Notes: generated from the sequence alone by a model not told the origin. Counted from the first letter of the stretch, positions 1-48,469 are shown. The stretch is DNA of 64,000 bases from Hermodice carunculata (GCA_964020975.1 OZ026616.1:78690993-78754992), one strand, 5' to 3'. Program-made: numbers and translations.

Positions 1-2000
1 AATGGGAAACTTGACCTGCAATTGGGATTCCACAGATATGTCCTCACATATTAGGCTTAGGAAGTTACGATGAGGATTACAGGGAATGTTGAAGAGACGG
101 CGAATACATTTTCTCCATGCAGTATAAAAGGTTGAGACGTACGGGTGTGGAAAATCTCACAGAGCACTGCCATGGAGTGGCATGCAAAAGGATTTGAATA
201 ATTTGTATTTGATATCACAAAAAGCATTGCCAAACTGAGCAAGCGTCAAGTTACATCTGCCACATAATTCCCCGACAGCATGATCAATTTGATTTTTCAC
301 ATCAATACTAACTATGGACCCCGGATGAACATCGGTCAGAACACACTCAATACTCTCTCCATCGTAATAAAAATTTTCACGACAAGCTGACATACTGAAA
401 CTTAATAATTTACTTTTGTCAGAGTTAAAGATAACCTGAAACTCTTCACTAAATACTCTGAAAATGTCCATCAATTTGCGTAAAGCTTACTTTGTAGGAG
501 CCAATTATGTTAAATCATCGGCACAGCTCAAACCACCCATAAACTTATAACCTACATAACATACATAACCCGACATCTTCAACCGTCTAAGTTGTTCATC
601 ATGATTTAATACAAATAAAATACGCGAAAGAACTCCGCCCTTTTTCACTCCGTTACTGACAGGGAATGGGTGACTAATGTAATCTGACCAACGCACTCTG
701 ACGGGGTGTGAGGTGTAGGATAGAGCTAAGAATAGTACTATTTATGGACATAAACCTTTTTTGATAAGTAGTCTGAAAAGTTTGGTACACTCAACACGAT
801 GGAACGCCTTTGTTCCATCAAGCAACGTGGCATATTCATTTCCACCAGCATTGGTATTATACTTTGGCACCTCATTAATTACAAAGGTACATTGGACTGT
901 TGAGTGGTGATTCTTGTACGCGAACTGCAAGTCTGTGCTCTTCAGTATGTCAAGGTTCTGATTACGAATCACTCAGTCTAGCATATTCCTGATCACACTT
1001 GTTAGTGCTATATATTCCTCTATAATTATCTAAAGTATGTCGTGACTATCTAATTTTTTAGGAATAGGAATACTAATGGATATGCATAACCCCTTTGGAG
1101 AGAAACCCTAAAGTACTACAGGGCAGAAAAGCTAGGTACAAGAAGAGTTTATTAGTACCATACTTTATATGGTGTGTATGCTGACCAAGATAACCATGCG
1201 CTTTACCATATTTCAGCATATTAACAGCCTGTTTAATATCTTGTAAAGAAATGTTATGGTGGTTGTAACAATGTATATCTTTACAACGTCTGTTAATATT
1301 TATTTCCGTTTCATGTAAAAATTTGTCCATTTAACGATGGTTGTAAGAAACGGAATTGTTTAAGCTATTATACTTGCTTGCAAGCAACTCACAAATGCTC
1401 TCTTTTGAAACAGCGCCATCAATATTGTTTAGTGTTAAAGATAAATTACTAAGAAACTTCTCAACTTTTCTCCAAAAACCTCTGCTATTAGTAGAGACAA
1501 ACGCCTCGCCCATGTTGTTAGCGACAATTACATCCCTGTTTCCTTTAGCATGTTTAACAGCAAGGTGATACGTGGCCCTAGTCTGATGGCGAATATCGGC
1601 TATTACCATGCCGAGATGAAATTTTGTCTTTCCAAACAGAGTGCCAGAAAATTGAGCGTTTGATACGTTCTTCTACAAGTTCATTCCAGCTAGGTATCAC
1701 TTTTTATTTTGAACTTTTCGAACGCGGTATCGTTACTTCATCCGCTTTTATTACCAGCATCCGCAACTTGATCGTAAAAACTTTGTAATTTATTACGATG
1801 CCTTTTACAAGAATAATCATGATAATTGATAGCATGAAACTTGAAAGGGAATAATTATTTCAGACAAAATCAAATCTAACACCCTTTGGTACTCAATACT
1901 CTGCTCTTTGGTCGCTTCTTCCCATCTGGGCCAATCAGTTGATTCAGACTGGTTAGTATCTCTTATATTTTAAACATGCTATGTCTATTACGTTAGGCCT
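1..2000 (-). mobile_element. Eroded LINE (CR1/L2-like non-LTR retrotransposon), cut by the window edge
   Basis: Read on the - strand, frames broken by shifts and stops give, in order: a linker-like PSWNELVEERI (about 1680), a stretch with RATYHLAVKHAKGNRD and SRGFWRKVEKF (1609-1331), a helix-rich segment (1330-1073), reverse-transcriptase fingers/palm with LQFAYKNHHSTVQCTFV and YATLLDGTKAFHRVE (972-742), NGVKKGGVLSRILF plus the active-site version CADDLT (696-505), then DSDKSKLL-like and LFKSFCMPLHGSAL (474-157). That order is the normal one for ORF2 of these LINEs. The endonuclease part is not recognisable and the 3' end runs past base 1. Confidence 0.75.
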
Positions 2001-2539
2001 ACATTTATTTCGTGTTCGGCTCTAGCTTCCTGGGATGCATTGATATACTTCACGAAAACAAAGACCGGAAGAAATCTTGTTTCCTACAAACAAAGCCCCC
2101 CCCCCCCAGTTCGGTTACGCAAATCGAAACAAAAATGCGGGACGGAGTTTGAGCACCTATTCGTTTAAAGTGCCTCTGCAACTCCTGTTCACGACTGCCA
2201 AAATGTGTTGACAGTATCGTTTTGCAAGGGTTCTTCCTTTTCCTTAATGCCAATTGTATTATTCACTTTCATACTTATATGTAAACAAATGCATTATTAC
2301 CATATGGCTCTGATACGATATGGACCATACTTTATTCACCAATGAAATGATGTATCGTATATTGACATCTTTTACAAATATGACATATGAATTTTTAACA
2401 AATACAGCAGAAATTTTAAAATTTAAGTAATACAACAATAGCCGTATATCAAAGTCGCCTCGGACAAGACAAAATCGACACGGATACATTTCACTAAATT
2501 GCTTATCTTGAAATAGGAAAATTCAATGAAACAGGATGA

Positions 2540-2540
<1 letters not shown>

Positions 2541-2570
<30 letters not shown>
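2541..2570. repeat. (TTG)n microsatellite
   Basis: Ten perfect trinucleotide units inside copy A of the dispersed repeat. Confidence 0.95.
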
Positions 2571-2571
<1 letters not shown>

Positions 2572-2990
2572 TTGATATACTACTGTAAAAAACGCTTGTG
2601 ATGATAGATATTTATAATTACCAAGAAAATATCACAAATGTCAATGTGCACCTTAACCGATTTGCCTTCGTGAGGTCAAGTCTTTGCGATTCAGAAAAAT
2701 AAGTGTTTCACTTAGCCTCGTCCGATAGCTTTGTATTAAGTTTTAGTGATCTCTTTCAGGCACTGTAAAGATAACGTGGTGACAAATCTGACTGGACAGA
2801 CAACCCCCAAACACGTGTCCCTTCCTAGCAGTGGAAACATAATATTATTGAAAATAATACACGTTTAGACGGGATTCATGACAGAGGGTTAAATGGACGT
2901 TTATATCTAAATGTGATTTCCAAAAAATTCGTTCCATCTGGGGTTAGATATACAAGGTATCGCATAGCACCCCCCCGCCCACCCCACCCC

Positions 2991-2991
<1 letters not shown>

Positions 2992-3052
<61 letters not shown>
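2992..3052. repeat. (CA)n microsatellite
   Basis: About 30 dinucleotide units inside copy A, flanked by C-rich tracts. Confidence 0.95.
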
Positions 3053-3054
<2 letters not shown>

Positions 3055-3199
3055 TTCCGCCCCCCCCAAAAAATGAGAAAACTATAAACTGTTTTTACTT
3101 GAAACTGTTTATCATTTTCATTTTCACTTATCTTGAGATATCATGCGCACAAACAAATGGTGGACCGACGGACGGAAGGACAGACAGCCCTTAAACACG

Positions 3200-5400
3200 A
3201 AGTGTCTAATTTTGGTTTTGAACTATATACTTATTTGACATTTTCTTTCTTTCTGGCAATCACTTTTTGTTTATTTATGTAAAAAATCCCTCAAATGAAA
3301 CATAAGGACAGCATTGACAATGGAGTACGAAAACAATTTTGTAATTCTGATAACTAATACATTTTTAGCTGAAGTCTATAAGTTCAAATATGTTAACGCT
3401 ACCCAAACAATTGAAAAGGGTTGAATATTATAACAGATTTAAAAGCTGAAGAAATAAACAGCTTGCGTTAATTAAAGCAGCATAAACTTTGCTGGGAAAA
3501 TGGACATTAATATCAGATATGCTTTTTCATATTGTGAAAAAATTGGGAAACGATCTTAACCCCATATTGTTAAGGTTTAATATATCTTTTTATTGCCATT
3601 GCCCAAAGTGCTCCAGATACAATGCACTGTGCGGGTCAGGAGACAAATTCTGCTATAAGTATACATGTTCCATAAAAACATAGGCAAAACAGGTTTGCAG
3701 AAGCAAAGCTTTCATCATAAATATTGATTTATTGAGTTTTGTTTATGTAAAACGCTTTTGTAAACGTTACGGTCTTTCTGTGCCATAAAACCTGAACCCA
3801 AGGTAAAGGAAAGAGTAAACAGTGCTGTATCTGTACTGGAAGTTCGTGATCGTGTTTCTATTATTGCTTTGTTTAAATTCAAACATTTTATAACAGCAGT
3901 ACATGTTTTTAAAGAAGACCAGAGATGCCATCTTGGGCAGTCCATGAAATTAGCTGAAATTTTGATCAATTTAGGGCATTTGTCCCGCATTGAATCAAAT
4001 ATTTTCTCATATATTCTTTGATAAATCTGCTGTGCCTCTGATGTTCTAATTTACATGTCCCTGAAATAGCATTTTGAATGTTGTTTTAAGTGGAATAATC
4101 GCATCTTGATGCTGCTGTGTGCCTTTTTTAAATCTTAGAATTAGTTACGATGTTGTTTGTGGAATATGTATCCTTCTTTGACCAATGTACATAATGAAAA
4201 CGTGTATACGATAGCACAAAACAAATAATGGGCTAGATGCTGCTTCCTGTATATGCTTTTAAGTTGAGCATTGTCAGCTCTGTCACATGTAAGATCCTAA
4301 TTTGTGTCAAGTGGTGTATGTGGCGTTATCTGATTTTTACGCTACCTGGACGCATCGGGGAATTAACCCCGTTCAAACCCACTGTAAAAAGGTTGAATAA
4401 TAAATACAATTATAATTGTTGAATTATTGGCTATGCTTATAATAGAATGTTTGATTTAAGATGAGTATACAGTATGTGACAAATAGTACCAATATTTATT
4501 CAGAGAGTGCAAGTTCATAATTACTGTGAGCAACTACAATTCACTCACCATTTCAAGAGAGTACATCAGGTTGCACCGTTCTTGGTCTTGTGAAATACTG
4601 TAATACTTGCTTTTCAAGAGCAATACATGTATTGATGTTTCCAAGTTCAAGGTCTACGCTGCGCAAGACATTATGTACACAGACACTTGAAAAAAACTCA
4701 TATGATATAAAAGTGGGGTGATGCCTGGGTTGTCACCAGTTCAGGTATTTACTTCACAGGAGGTACAGTTGCGTGTGAGGTAGGTCTATGCTCCATACTT
4801 ATATACATCATGTAAAATTTCGGTATCGTCTGAACGTTTTTTACCACGTCTATCAAAAAAAAAGAAAAAGGCAGGGGGGGGGGGAGGAAGAGAAAAACAC
4901 ACTTGGAACCAGAAGTATGGAGCGAGAGCTTTTTCCAGAATTTATGCAGATTTCCTTGACACAGACTTTATTGAAGAATAATACAAGTGTTCTTCGGCAC
5001 ACAAACTCGCGTTAAGGCTGCTGGTAATTAATTGGTAGCAGCCTGACACATACTGAGGTTTATTTGTTAGCTGCTCACAAGTTGTGCCCCTTTAACAGAT
5101 ATTGTCAGTACGCTTTTGCCAGGGTCGTATACGAAGTGCTCCTTCCCCACAACCCTCCCCCCCCCCCAAATAAGCCAAACAAATGAGAGCCATGGAAGGC
5201 TCTTTACAGTCTATATAATTTACTACTGAAACCATTAATCGATAGCCATGCGTTACTTGGCTGCCAAGTAACAATGATCACAAATTAAAAATAAAGCCTG
5301 CTATTAAACGCAAGATATACCCACATTAGTTTGTTGCCCCCTGTAAAAATGACAAGCATCTTCGATGTAAATGTACGTTTAAGTAATTAAGCAAAAGGGC
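3200..5400. other. 5' flank of the P450 gene, no gene seen
   Basis: AT-rich sequence with short G-runs at 4874-4884 and C-runs near 5158. No conserved coding segment, TATA box in a convincing place or RNA gene was found. A 5' UTR exon of the P450 gene may lie here but cannot be placed. Confidence 0.5.
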
Positions 5401-5402
5401 AG

Positions 5403-5405
<3 letters not shown>

Positions 5406-5482
<77 letters not shown>

Positions 5483-5527
5483 TATACATATATATATATA
5501 TACACATATTTACATATATATACATGC

Positions 5528-5581
<54 letters not shown>
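5406..5581. repeat. (TA)n microsatellite just upstream of the P450 start
   Basis: About 176 bases of TA units with a middle section broken by TACATA variants. It ends 103 bases before the ATG, so it lies in the promoter or in a 5' UTR intron. Confidence 0.95.
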
Positions 5582-5588
<7 letters not shown>

Positions 5589-5683
5589 TGCATAGTCTTT
5601 TGCACAGTGTCTGCTTTCAAAATAATGCCCTCTTTAACTCTGAAGATTGGACAAATGTTTATATTTTTGCAGAAGTGAACAAG

Positions 5684-40707
<35,024 letters not shown>

Positions 40708-42010
40708 ACCACATCTTATCACCATCGAACAATATGATCAAAGAGAAGTGTGGAAAAGGCAATAATCACTCCTTAAAATGAAGTTGTGGGAGTCTCACCG
40801 GCGAGAATCAATCACATCATCGGCATTTTTAGAAACGCATTCTTGGGGCAGTAACATAATTGTGCCAAAAGGTTTAACACATCTGTAATTAGGGACGTTT
40901 ATTGCCTGAACAATCCTGCTTTTTCCAGTTTTGCCATAACCTTACAGGACAGGGAAATTTCTGCTTTATTTGCTTTTTTCATATTTTCATCTTATGTATG
41001 CATAGTTATCGATTGTGTGCTATTGAATGCATTTTATGTTTAAGTACATACAATACTTGGTCACGATGAAAGTAGAACCATTAATTGCAAGACTATCCAC
41101 TCGTGCCACACATGAAAAGTATCGTGTATGGTGGCCCGGAATATATCGCGCGACAAAACTGTAGGATTGATCCGAGATAAAGTATATAAGAAAAAAAGTT
41201 TTCAAAATTTTGTCAGATGATCGATCCTTTTATCTGGGAAATTAGAAAATGATTGCGTCATATCAAATCTCTCCTAACAAGGAAGCATTGTTAACAGCTT
41301 GCTATGGACATACTTAGGTCAACCTAATCAAAAGAAAAGTTTCTCTTTTAGTTCTGAAGCTACAGCCTGTCAAAGATTTAAAAAAATTAATTACTTATTT
41401 AGCATAATTTCATTATTTTAACAACTTTTCACTATTCTTCAGACATCCAGTTATCAATTAGTCACATTAACAATGAATGTGACACCTACAACTATCAGTT
41501 TTAAGGATACTGGACATTTAAACTTTGAAATTTACCTAATCATGATAAATTTAATTCTTACGACCTTTTTATTCTTGGGCTGCGTCTATATCATAAATCC
41601 ATAAGCGGAGTGTTGCAATGGAACCTATCTATTATATGTTTAACATATTTTGACGATGATGTATAGCCTACAATCATTTTGTGCTTGATTATAGCTTTGG
41701 GGATGCATTAATTGTCAGAAACATGGGGAATTGACGATAATGTAATGACTACTTCGACGTCCACATTGGACTAAAATTGGATTGTCAAGATCAGATACTA
41801 AAGCACAATTTAAAAGTACCCTAGCACAGCTTTTAAAAAAGGACACACCTCATCAAAACGAAGAACAAACAAAATTTTCTGTATTACAAATTAATAAAAG
41901 CGAAAAACAACACCAAAAACTAAGAAAGGAAAATATTGCTATTTTGGTGGTTTCACGCTTAAATATATATATGTTTTTGCTGTAAAATCAAACAGATTGA
42001 CGGTTATGAC
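40708..42010. other. 3' flank or 3' UTR of the P450 gene
   Basis: AT-rich. No other exon, gene or recognised element was seen. Confidence 0.5.
41893..41898 (+). promoter_or_regulatory. Possible poly(A) signal of the P450 gene
   Basis: First canonical AATAAA noticed downstream of the P450 stop codon, about 1.2 kb after it. No closer canonical signal was seen, so either the 3' UTR is long or a variant signal is used. Confidence 0.25.
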
Positions 42011-42016
42011 TGTTTG

Positions 42017-42034
42017 ATAATAATAATAATAATG

Positions 42035-42099
<65 letters not shown>

Positions 42100-42120
42100 T
42101 ATAATAATAAAACTAATAAC

Positions 42121-42167
<47 letters not shown>

Positions 42168-42170
42168 TAA

Positions 42171-42214
<44 letters not shown>
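42017..42214. repeat. (AAT)n-(TA)n compound microsatellite
   Basis: Trinucleotide units with a few variants to about 42175, then TA units. It lies just before copy B of the 1-kb repeat. Confidence 0.96.
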
Positions 42215-42218
<4 letters not shown>

Positions 42219-42375
42219 GCAACTTTCAAAACGTGGACGTTCAGGACAGTTTTCGAATAATCTATATGAATGTTGTGCACTTTGTTTATTAACAAACTGG
42301 TTGTTGATTGCACCTTGGCGGTTTTTGCTTTATTTTTGTATTTGTTATTGATTGTTCATTTTGATAACAAAGGAT

Positions 42376-43306
42376 CTGGAATGCGGCACGGAATTTGATC
42401 ATTTATTCATTTGAACTGCTGTTGCAGCTCCTGTTCACAAATACCTCAATATGTTGACAGGATCATTTTCCAAGCGTCCTTCCTTTTCCTATAGGGCAAT
42501 TGCAATCATTCACTTCCATAATTATTAGTTAACAAATGCATAATTACTATGGCATCGATGCAAGGTGAACCATACTTTGAAAACAAACAAAATGGTGTCT
42601 TGTATATTGGCATTTGTTTAAAATATTACCCAGCAATTTTTAACAGTTACAGAGGAAACTTTACAATGTAGGTAATTGTACGATAACCGAACATCTGAGA
42701 GTTTTTGGATAAGAAAGAATCGACATGGAGAATTTTCACCGAATCCTTTGAATCTTGAAATAGGAACACTCAATGTTACAAGGTGATGTTATTTTCAAAT
42801 GTTGTTATCTGACTTGGTCCTGTACGAGATGCTTGTGATGATGTATTGGATTTACTGAAAGAAATATAACAAATGCCACTGTGCACCTTCACCTATCTTC
42901 TTTCATAAGCTTAGGTCTTTGTGAATCAAAATATAATAGCTTTACCTTGCCTCGTCCAATAGCTTTGTATTAAGCTTAACTGATCTCCTTCAGGCACTCT
43001 ACAGATACTGTGATTACAAATCGGACTTGGACAGAAAACCCCGAAACATGCACGTCTTCCTAGCAGCAGACACATAACATTGTTTAAAAAATACTAGAAC
43101 AGATACATGATAGAGGGTTATTTTAAATGGCAATTATGCATATATTTAAATGTGTTTAGATATTTTTTTCTTTAATTCTTTCTGTCCAAAGTTTGACATA
43201 TCACTTATCACACCCCCAAAAGCACATACAAAACTTTTGCTCCCGGAAAATGAGAAAACTGTAAACAGTTACTTCTTGAAACCTTTCATCATTTTCATTT
43301 TTCCAT
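42376..43306. repeat. 1-kb dispersed non-coding repeat, copy B
   Basis: Second copy of the repeat at 2130-3131, in the same orientation, 40 kb away and on the other side of the P450 gene. It keeps the same order of landmarks. Where copy A has simple-repeat expansions, copy B has short ordinary sequence, so those tracts grew in copy A or shrank in copy B. Divergence is moderate, judged by eye. Confidence 0.75.
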
Positions 43307-43309
43307 TTG

Positions 43310-44919
43310 GTGGTGCAATATTTGTTGGTGTCACCACTTTGTTTGGAATCCAAGCATAGCATCTATCTAATAAAAATGTGATTCTGCAACTCTCGCGAGC
43401 CAGCTCGAGGTAAAATAATTCAGGGAAATTCCCTCCTGCATGAAAAATATGCAGACCTTCTATGTTCACGAAGCCGCAGGTAAATGTACAGACTAAAGGT
43501 TTGTTGATGATTGGTGACCAGAGTATCCCAATAAAGATAACAGATCACACATTATTGCAAAAAGCAACGAACATTTATTATAGTTTGATAAAATGTTCAA
43601 AGGATAAAACTGTAACACACAATAAAACAGAGTAAAAGTATAGAAAGTAGTAAGAAAAACATTCGGCCCATTGCATGGGGCCGAACTCACAACAGCTGTG
43701 TACTGAAATTTACACAAATGGTGATGTAATTTTGTTATACTTGTTGAAAATATCATATATCACTCCCACTTATTGATGCATATCACTTGTCTCCTTCAAT
43801 AAATCACTATATTAAATACATAGTACATATTCATTTGAAAATATATATCATGAATAAGAGTTTGTATAATACATAAAATTGATCACCTCTTCGCAAGGAA
43901 TGAAAAAAAAAAAAAAGGAGAAAAATACTAGTGCATGCCTTCAATCTAAATAATCCTAGCTGGCATTTTGGCTATATTAATTTGAAGTTGGAACTGATCT
44001 AGAGTATGGTGACTAATGCATTGTTTTGTTATCAATAGAAAATAATATAAATGGTAGTTGTATATTCCTGTAAAGTGATTTTCAGTGGTCCAAGTCTTGA
44101 GAAAAAACTCACCAAAGTGTATCAAAGTCAAACCTACATATATACTGTCCCTTTTTCTCTCTTTGTATGTATGTCTCCATTCTGTACAAAGTTAACAGTA
44201 ACTGCTTCCCCTTGCTTGCGATGCATATAATCAGTACAGTCCATTCTTGGCTGTGTTTGTATGTGAGGCTAACTGTCTTTAAAGACCCAACCTATTAAGA
44301 TATTTTAGACAGTTACTGGAATGTTATTTATACCTTTAATGAGACACAATATCTTGAGATACAACCGTTTTGTCATCACTAATATTATTCTTTGAAAGTG
44401 GGTTTCACCTAGGTACTTTACCTTGCGTTTTTGATAGTTTACCAATGATGCATGGGGAGAGAACTGGTATTTTTAATATCATATATGAAGCTCTAAATTT
44501 TGTATATTAGCAGAGTTGAGTGTTACATATTAGGCTAAGATATGGCTAATATTACATGTTATAAGACCTACACCTTCACATAACACATATTCGGGTACCC
44601 TCTATGATTTTGAATTGTGGCATTAGGACAATGTATAATTTCTTGTCCATAAGGATTATAGGAGCAACAAGGCACCTGCTTTTATTGTTTCATCTTTGTT
44701 CAATGAAATGTTATTCAAGGAGTATGTGCCATCAAATCTGTCACTCCCTATGTTCTTTAAGTATGCAACCCTATAATACAAACCAAATTCAATTCTTCCT
44801 TTGAGCCTGTGTTTATTATATGTAGTTACAGCCAATCAATGCAAAACAAAACCAGGCCTATACTGGCGCCGATGCTTTAGGCCCCATCCTATAAGATGAA
44901 ATTTGAATTCTAATGATAT
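43310..44919. other. No gene recognised
   Basis: AT-rich, with an A13 run near 43903. Lies between the 1-kb repeat copy B and the LTR fossil; only small frames with no recognised content. Confidence 0.5.
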
Positions 44920-44965
44920 TGTAAACCACCCAGTAAGCTTACGGTGTGATCTGACTGTGTTTGAT
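44920..44965 (-). repeat. 3' LTR remnant of the LTR fossil
   Basis: Matches the inner edge of the 5' LTR at 50594-50639, in the same orientation, and directly follows the integrase region. Its TGTAAACC start probably marks the true left end of the element. Confidence 0.6.
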
Positions 44966-46953
44966 ATCGACTGCTGTAATGATGACCACTGTGAGCGGGT
45001 TCTTGGGTTTCTCTCGGAATACATAGTCCCTTTTGCGATACCAATTGTTTTTTTGTTCCTTTTGACAATATTGGTTTTCCCAGTCTGCTGTTGTTGTAAG
45101 CAGCATACTTTTCCTCTGACTCGTATGACCTCATTTTGTGGATCCCATCTGGATGCCAGCATTAGTCGTTCCTGTGCCTTGAGTACAACAGCATCACCAA
45201 CTTGTATATCACCTGCATTTGCTTTTTGGTTCAACCTCTCATGATGGAACTTCCTAGACTGCTAGGTTAATCCTAGCACTAGTTAGATAGGTCAATGAGA
45301 CATCCTCTTAACGTCTGAGGTCCCTTCTTTAAAATAAATTTCTGCCCAACCAGTATAGTGGTCTATAATGTTCAGACAGTACTGTTTCCTCTATCTATAA
45401 TGCCAAAAGGACCTATGAGATCCATTCCTTCAATCTGCACAGGGTAATTTGGAATAGGCATGTCACCCATCCTAGTGTGATCTTGCCTATGACTATGCAC
45501 TGTACAAGTGGAACAGTGTTCAAACTGTTCCACTATGTCCTTTCTCATACCTAGCCAGACATAAGCCTCCATAGTCCTACACAGAGTCTTGTGCACCGAC
45601 ATGTGGCCTACGTCTTTATAGAAGCGTTCTACCACCTGCTTCCAGTATTGCTTGGGTAGAACTAGTCTTTGATGACCAGCATTGTTGGCTGTTGGTAGCT
45701 TTGTGGAATGCAACAATCCCTGAAATACTTTATAGGAAGACTCTTTACTTCCTGCTTCCTTAAGAAGATTGGGGAACACCTCTTGTTGTTTCTGTTTGAC
45801 CTCTTCAGGATTCAAGTCATCTGCTTCTAATGGTATTCTGTCTATGACTTCATCATCCCAAACTGCATCGGGGTCAATCGATACTTCAGTGTCAAAGGCA
45901 TTGACTTTCCCTTTTGGTTTCATTCTGGACTAAAGATCTGCCCTGCCATTTTTCTTGCCTTTGATATACTCTATTTTTGCACCAAAAGCAGCTAACAAGA
46001 TGGCCCATCTTTGGATTTTGGTATTTCTTATTTCCAAGGATCTGAGAGGTTTGTGGTCAGTGTACACTGTGAATTCTGCCCCTCATAGATATGGTCGGAG
46101 TTTTGAAATACAAGAAACTACTGCATAGGCTTTTTTTTCAACAGTAGCCCACTTAAATTACATTCCTGACAAATGATGTGAAATGTTTTGAATCACTTTT
46201 TTGATTCCTTTCTCATCTTCCTGAACAAGAATTCCCCCAACAGCATGGCCACAAACATCTGTAAATAGCTTGTATGGCTTATTTACCTGTGGAATGACAT
46301 TACTTCATGTGATTAAAATAGTGCTTTCAACATCTAAAAGCCTTGACCCTGTTCCTCCCCAATGTCAAAGGTTGTTTTTTCTTTGTTAACTGATATGAGG
46401 GTGCAGCAATTGCAGCATAATTTGATACTGTTTTGGAATAATAATTACACATTCAAAAAAAAAAAAAAAAAAAAAAAAATGCCGTGGTTCCTTTGAAAGT
46501 AGTAAGAGCATCCATTTTTACAATGACTTCCTCTATTTCTGGATCACTGTAGATTCCTTTCTGATTTATAATATAAGCAAGAGGCTTTACTTCTGTTTTT
46601 GCAAAGGAACACTTGGATGGTTTCACCTTGAGTCAATCATTTTGTAATCTTTGGAATACCTCTCCCAAACTTTCACATCTGTGTCTTTATCTTTACTGTA
46701 AATTATAATGTCATGTATATACACAAATGCACATTTTCCGTTCAATCCTGATAAGACTTTATCCATAATTCTTTGAAAAAAAGCTCGAGCATTGGCTAAA
46801 CTAAAAGGCATTCTGAGGAATTTACACAGCTACTTATGACAAATAAAGGCTGTTTTTTGAATAAATTCAGAAGAAACGTTCTTGGTTACATCATTCAATT
46901 TCCGATAATCCACCCAAAATATTGTGGACTGTCTTGTTTTGGCACCAAAGTAA

Positions 46954-48469
46954 CCCTTAAAGGGTCAGGTTTTTTTTGTGCCATTGAAAATAAAAGTACC
47001 AATTTTCATTGAACACAGTGCAGTGGGAACAGCTTTCTTTGAAGCATACCGAAAGTATATATCATTGTGATGCCTGGAATGCCAAATTTCATGATGTGCA
47101 ATAAATTGCAAATAGTCATGTGACTGGTTGCCATGGCAACCAGTTAAATCATTCATAAATAGCTAAAAATCGTCAAAAATCTGCTGAATTAGAGAACAAA
47201 ATATCTTCTAATTTTTTATGTGAAGCCCCTTTTTCCAAATATGCATGGTATTTGGATAACTGGAGATAAAAACCTTTAGTAAATTTCGAAAATAAAACAG
47301 ATCATATGACTTGTTTCCATAGCAATGGTTTAAATATTGCTTGTACTTGGCTAAAAATTGGAAAAAACTGCATTTTTACACAGATCTGCAGAACCGGTAG
47401 GAGGCAGCTACTTAGCGTAATAGTCACCATAAGTATTCATAGGTTATGATCCAGGTTAAATACTCTGAAAGAAAATGCCATAAATAAAACAACACTGTTC
47501 TATCTTTATGAACAAATTGCATTTTTCCCCATTTGAATATGTTGCCTTGAAAACAAGGTGTCATTGGATTCACAATCGTATAAACGAGGCTTTATACTGA
47601 TATGTAGTTTGCAAATGTGGACGGCATGCATGCATACTGTGTACATGCAATTTTAAAGTCATTTATTACAATGCAAAATGCAAAGTACGCCTTTGGTATT
47701 GGTTGCCTATCACAATCTCTGAGACAGACAACAATGTTTGTCATGTATCTGTCTGCAACCTTGCTGCTTTCCTCCTCCCCCCTCGCCCCACCCCACCTCG
47801 GTGTGAATTCAGTGCAGAGAAACAGTTTAAGTTTGAATGTATGGTTCCATTACTGGGCCAAGGCAAAAGGTCATATTCATACAGTTTATTGATAAACACA
47901 GGTTTGACATGGAAACAGACTTGGGGATCCTTGGAAAGTGCAGGCATTGACTCAATGATTGAGTAACTGATCCGCTGCCATGAGTTGACTGACAATCTAT
48001 TGGACCCACGGTGGAACCACATGGACCATGCATGGTCCGTTGATATGTTTGACCTCTGTGGGCTCCAGCCTCATTATAGATAAAATATTTACATCCTCAC
48101 ACACATCATCTACTTCACTGTCCTCTACATAATCCCACCCTGCCCACTCCTGGAAAAGATTAATAGCCGGGGGCACTTGTATATAATTGACGGACATCTG
48201 CAGCTGAACTGGTGATGGAGGCTGCCTCTCTGTGACGTCACCCACCTGAAGGGAATCACCGGGAATCCCCTGAATGACAATTTGAGACGCTAGAGGGGGC
48301 GGTATACATAAATAGATTGATGTGTTTCTTTGGGGAAACACAACAGCTGTCTATGTCAAGTTTGGTGATGATTTATGAGTTGTTTACACAAGTAAGGCTA
48401 AGCTAATGTTAACCCAGAGTAGAATCACGTGATTACCGGTCGTTCACAACCAGTCTGAGTGTTTAAGGG
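46954..48469. mobile_element. piggyBac-like non-autonomous DNA element nested in the LTR fossil
   Basis: Begins CCCTTAAAGGGTCAG and ends with the reverse complement of CCCTTAAACACTCAG: terminal inverted repeats agreeing at 12 of the first 15 positions. The flanks are GTAA (46950-46953) and TTAA (48470-48473), the piggyBac target duplication with one change. The reverse-transcriptase signal of the host element stops at one edge and resumes at the other. No transposase was recognised inside; a 115-codon - strand frame at 48341-47997 matches nothing. Internal features are a long palindrome at 47123-47144 and two diverged direct repeats (about 47100-47190 and 47290-47380). Confidence 0.65.
47123..47144. 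repeat. 22-base perfect palindrome with an RFX X-box-like core
   Basis: Centre is GTTGCCATGGCAAC, flanked by ACTG and CAGT. The core resembles the symmetrical X-box bound by RFX factors. The same 14-base core recurs at 54925-54938. Confidence 0.8.

Larger units (their letters stand above)
2130..3131. repeat. 1-kb dispersed non-coding repeat, copy A
   Basis: Collinear with 42376-43306 over nearly its whole length. Shared landmarks: CTCCTGTTCACGA/AA followed by ATGTTGACAG (2180-2215), CCTTCCTTTTCCT (about 2234), AGCTTTGTATTAAG (2729-2742), TTCCTAGCAG (2822) and AATGAGAAAACT (3072). Copy A carries a (TTG)n tract and a (CA)n tract that copy B lacks. No coding potential and no clear terminal repeat were seen, so its class is unknown. 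Confidence 0.75.

Noticed and set aside
5326-5585. Ile-Tyr repeat frames (also at 10135, 26085, 33293, 42004)
   Set aside because: Translation of (TA)n and related microsatellites.
47997-48341. 115-codon - strand frame inside the piggyBac-like element
   Set aside because: Does not resemble a piggyBac transposase or any other family I know; noted only as unassigned.
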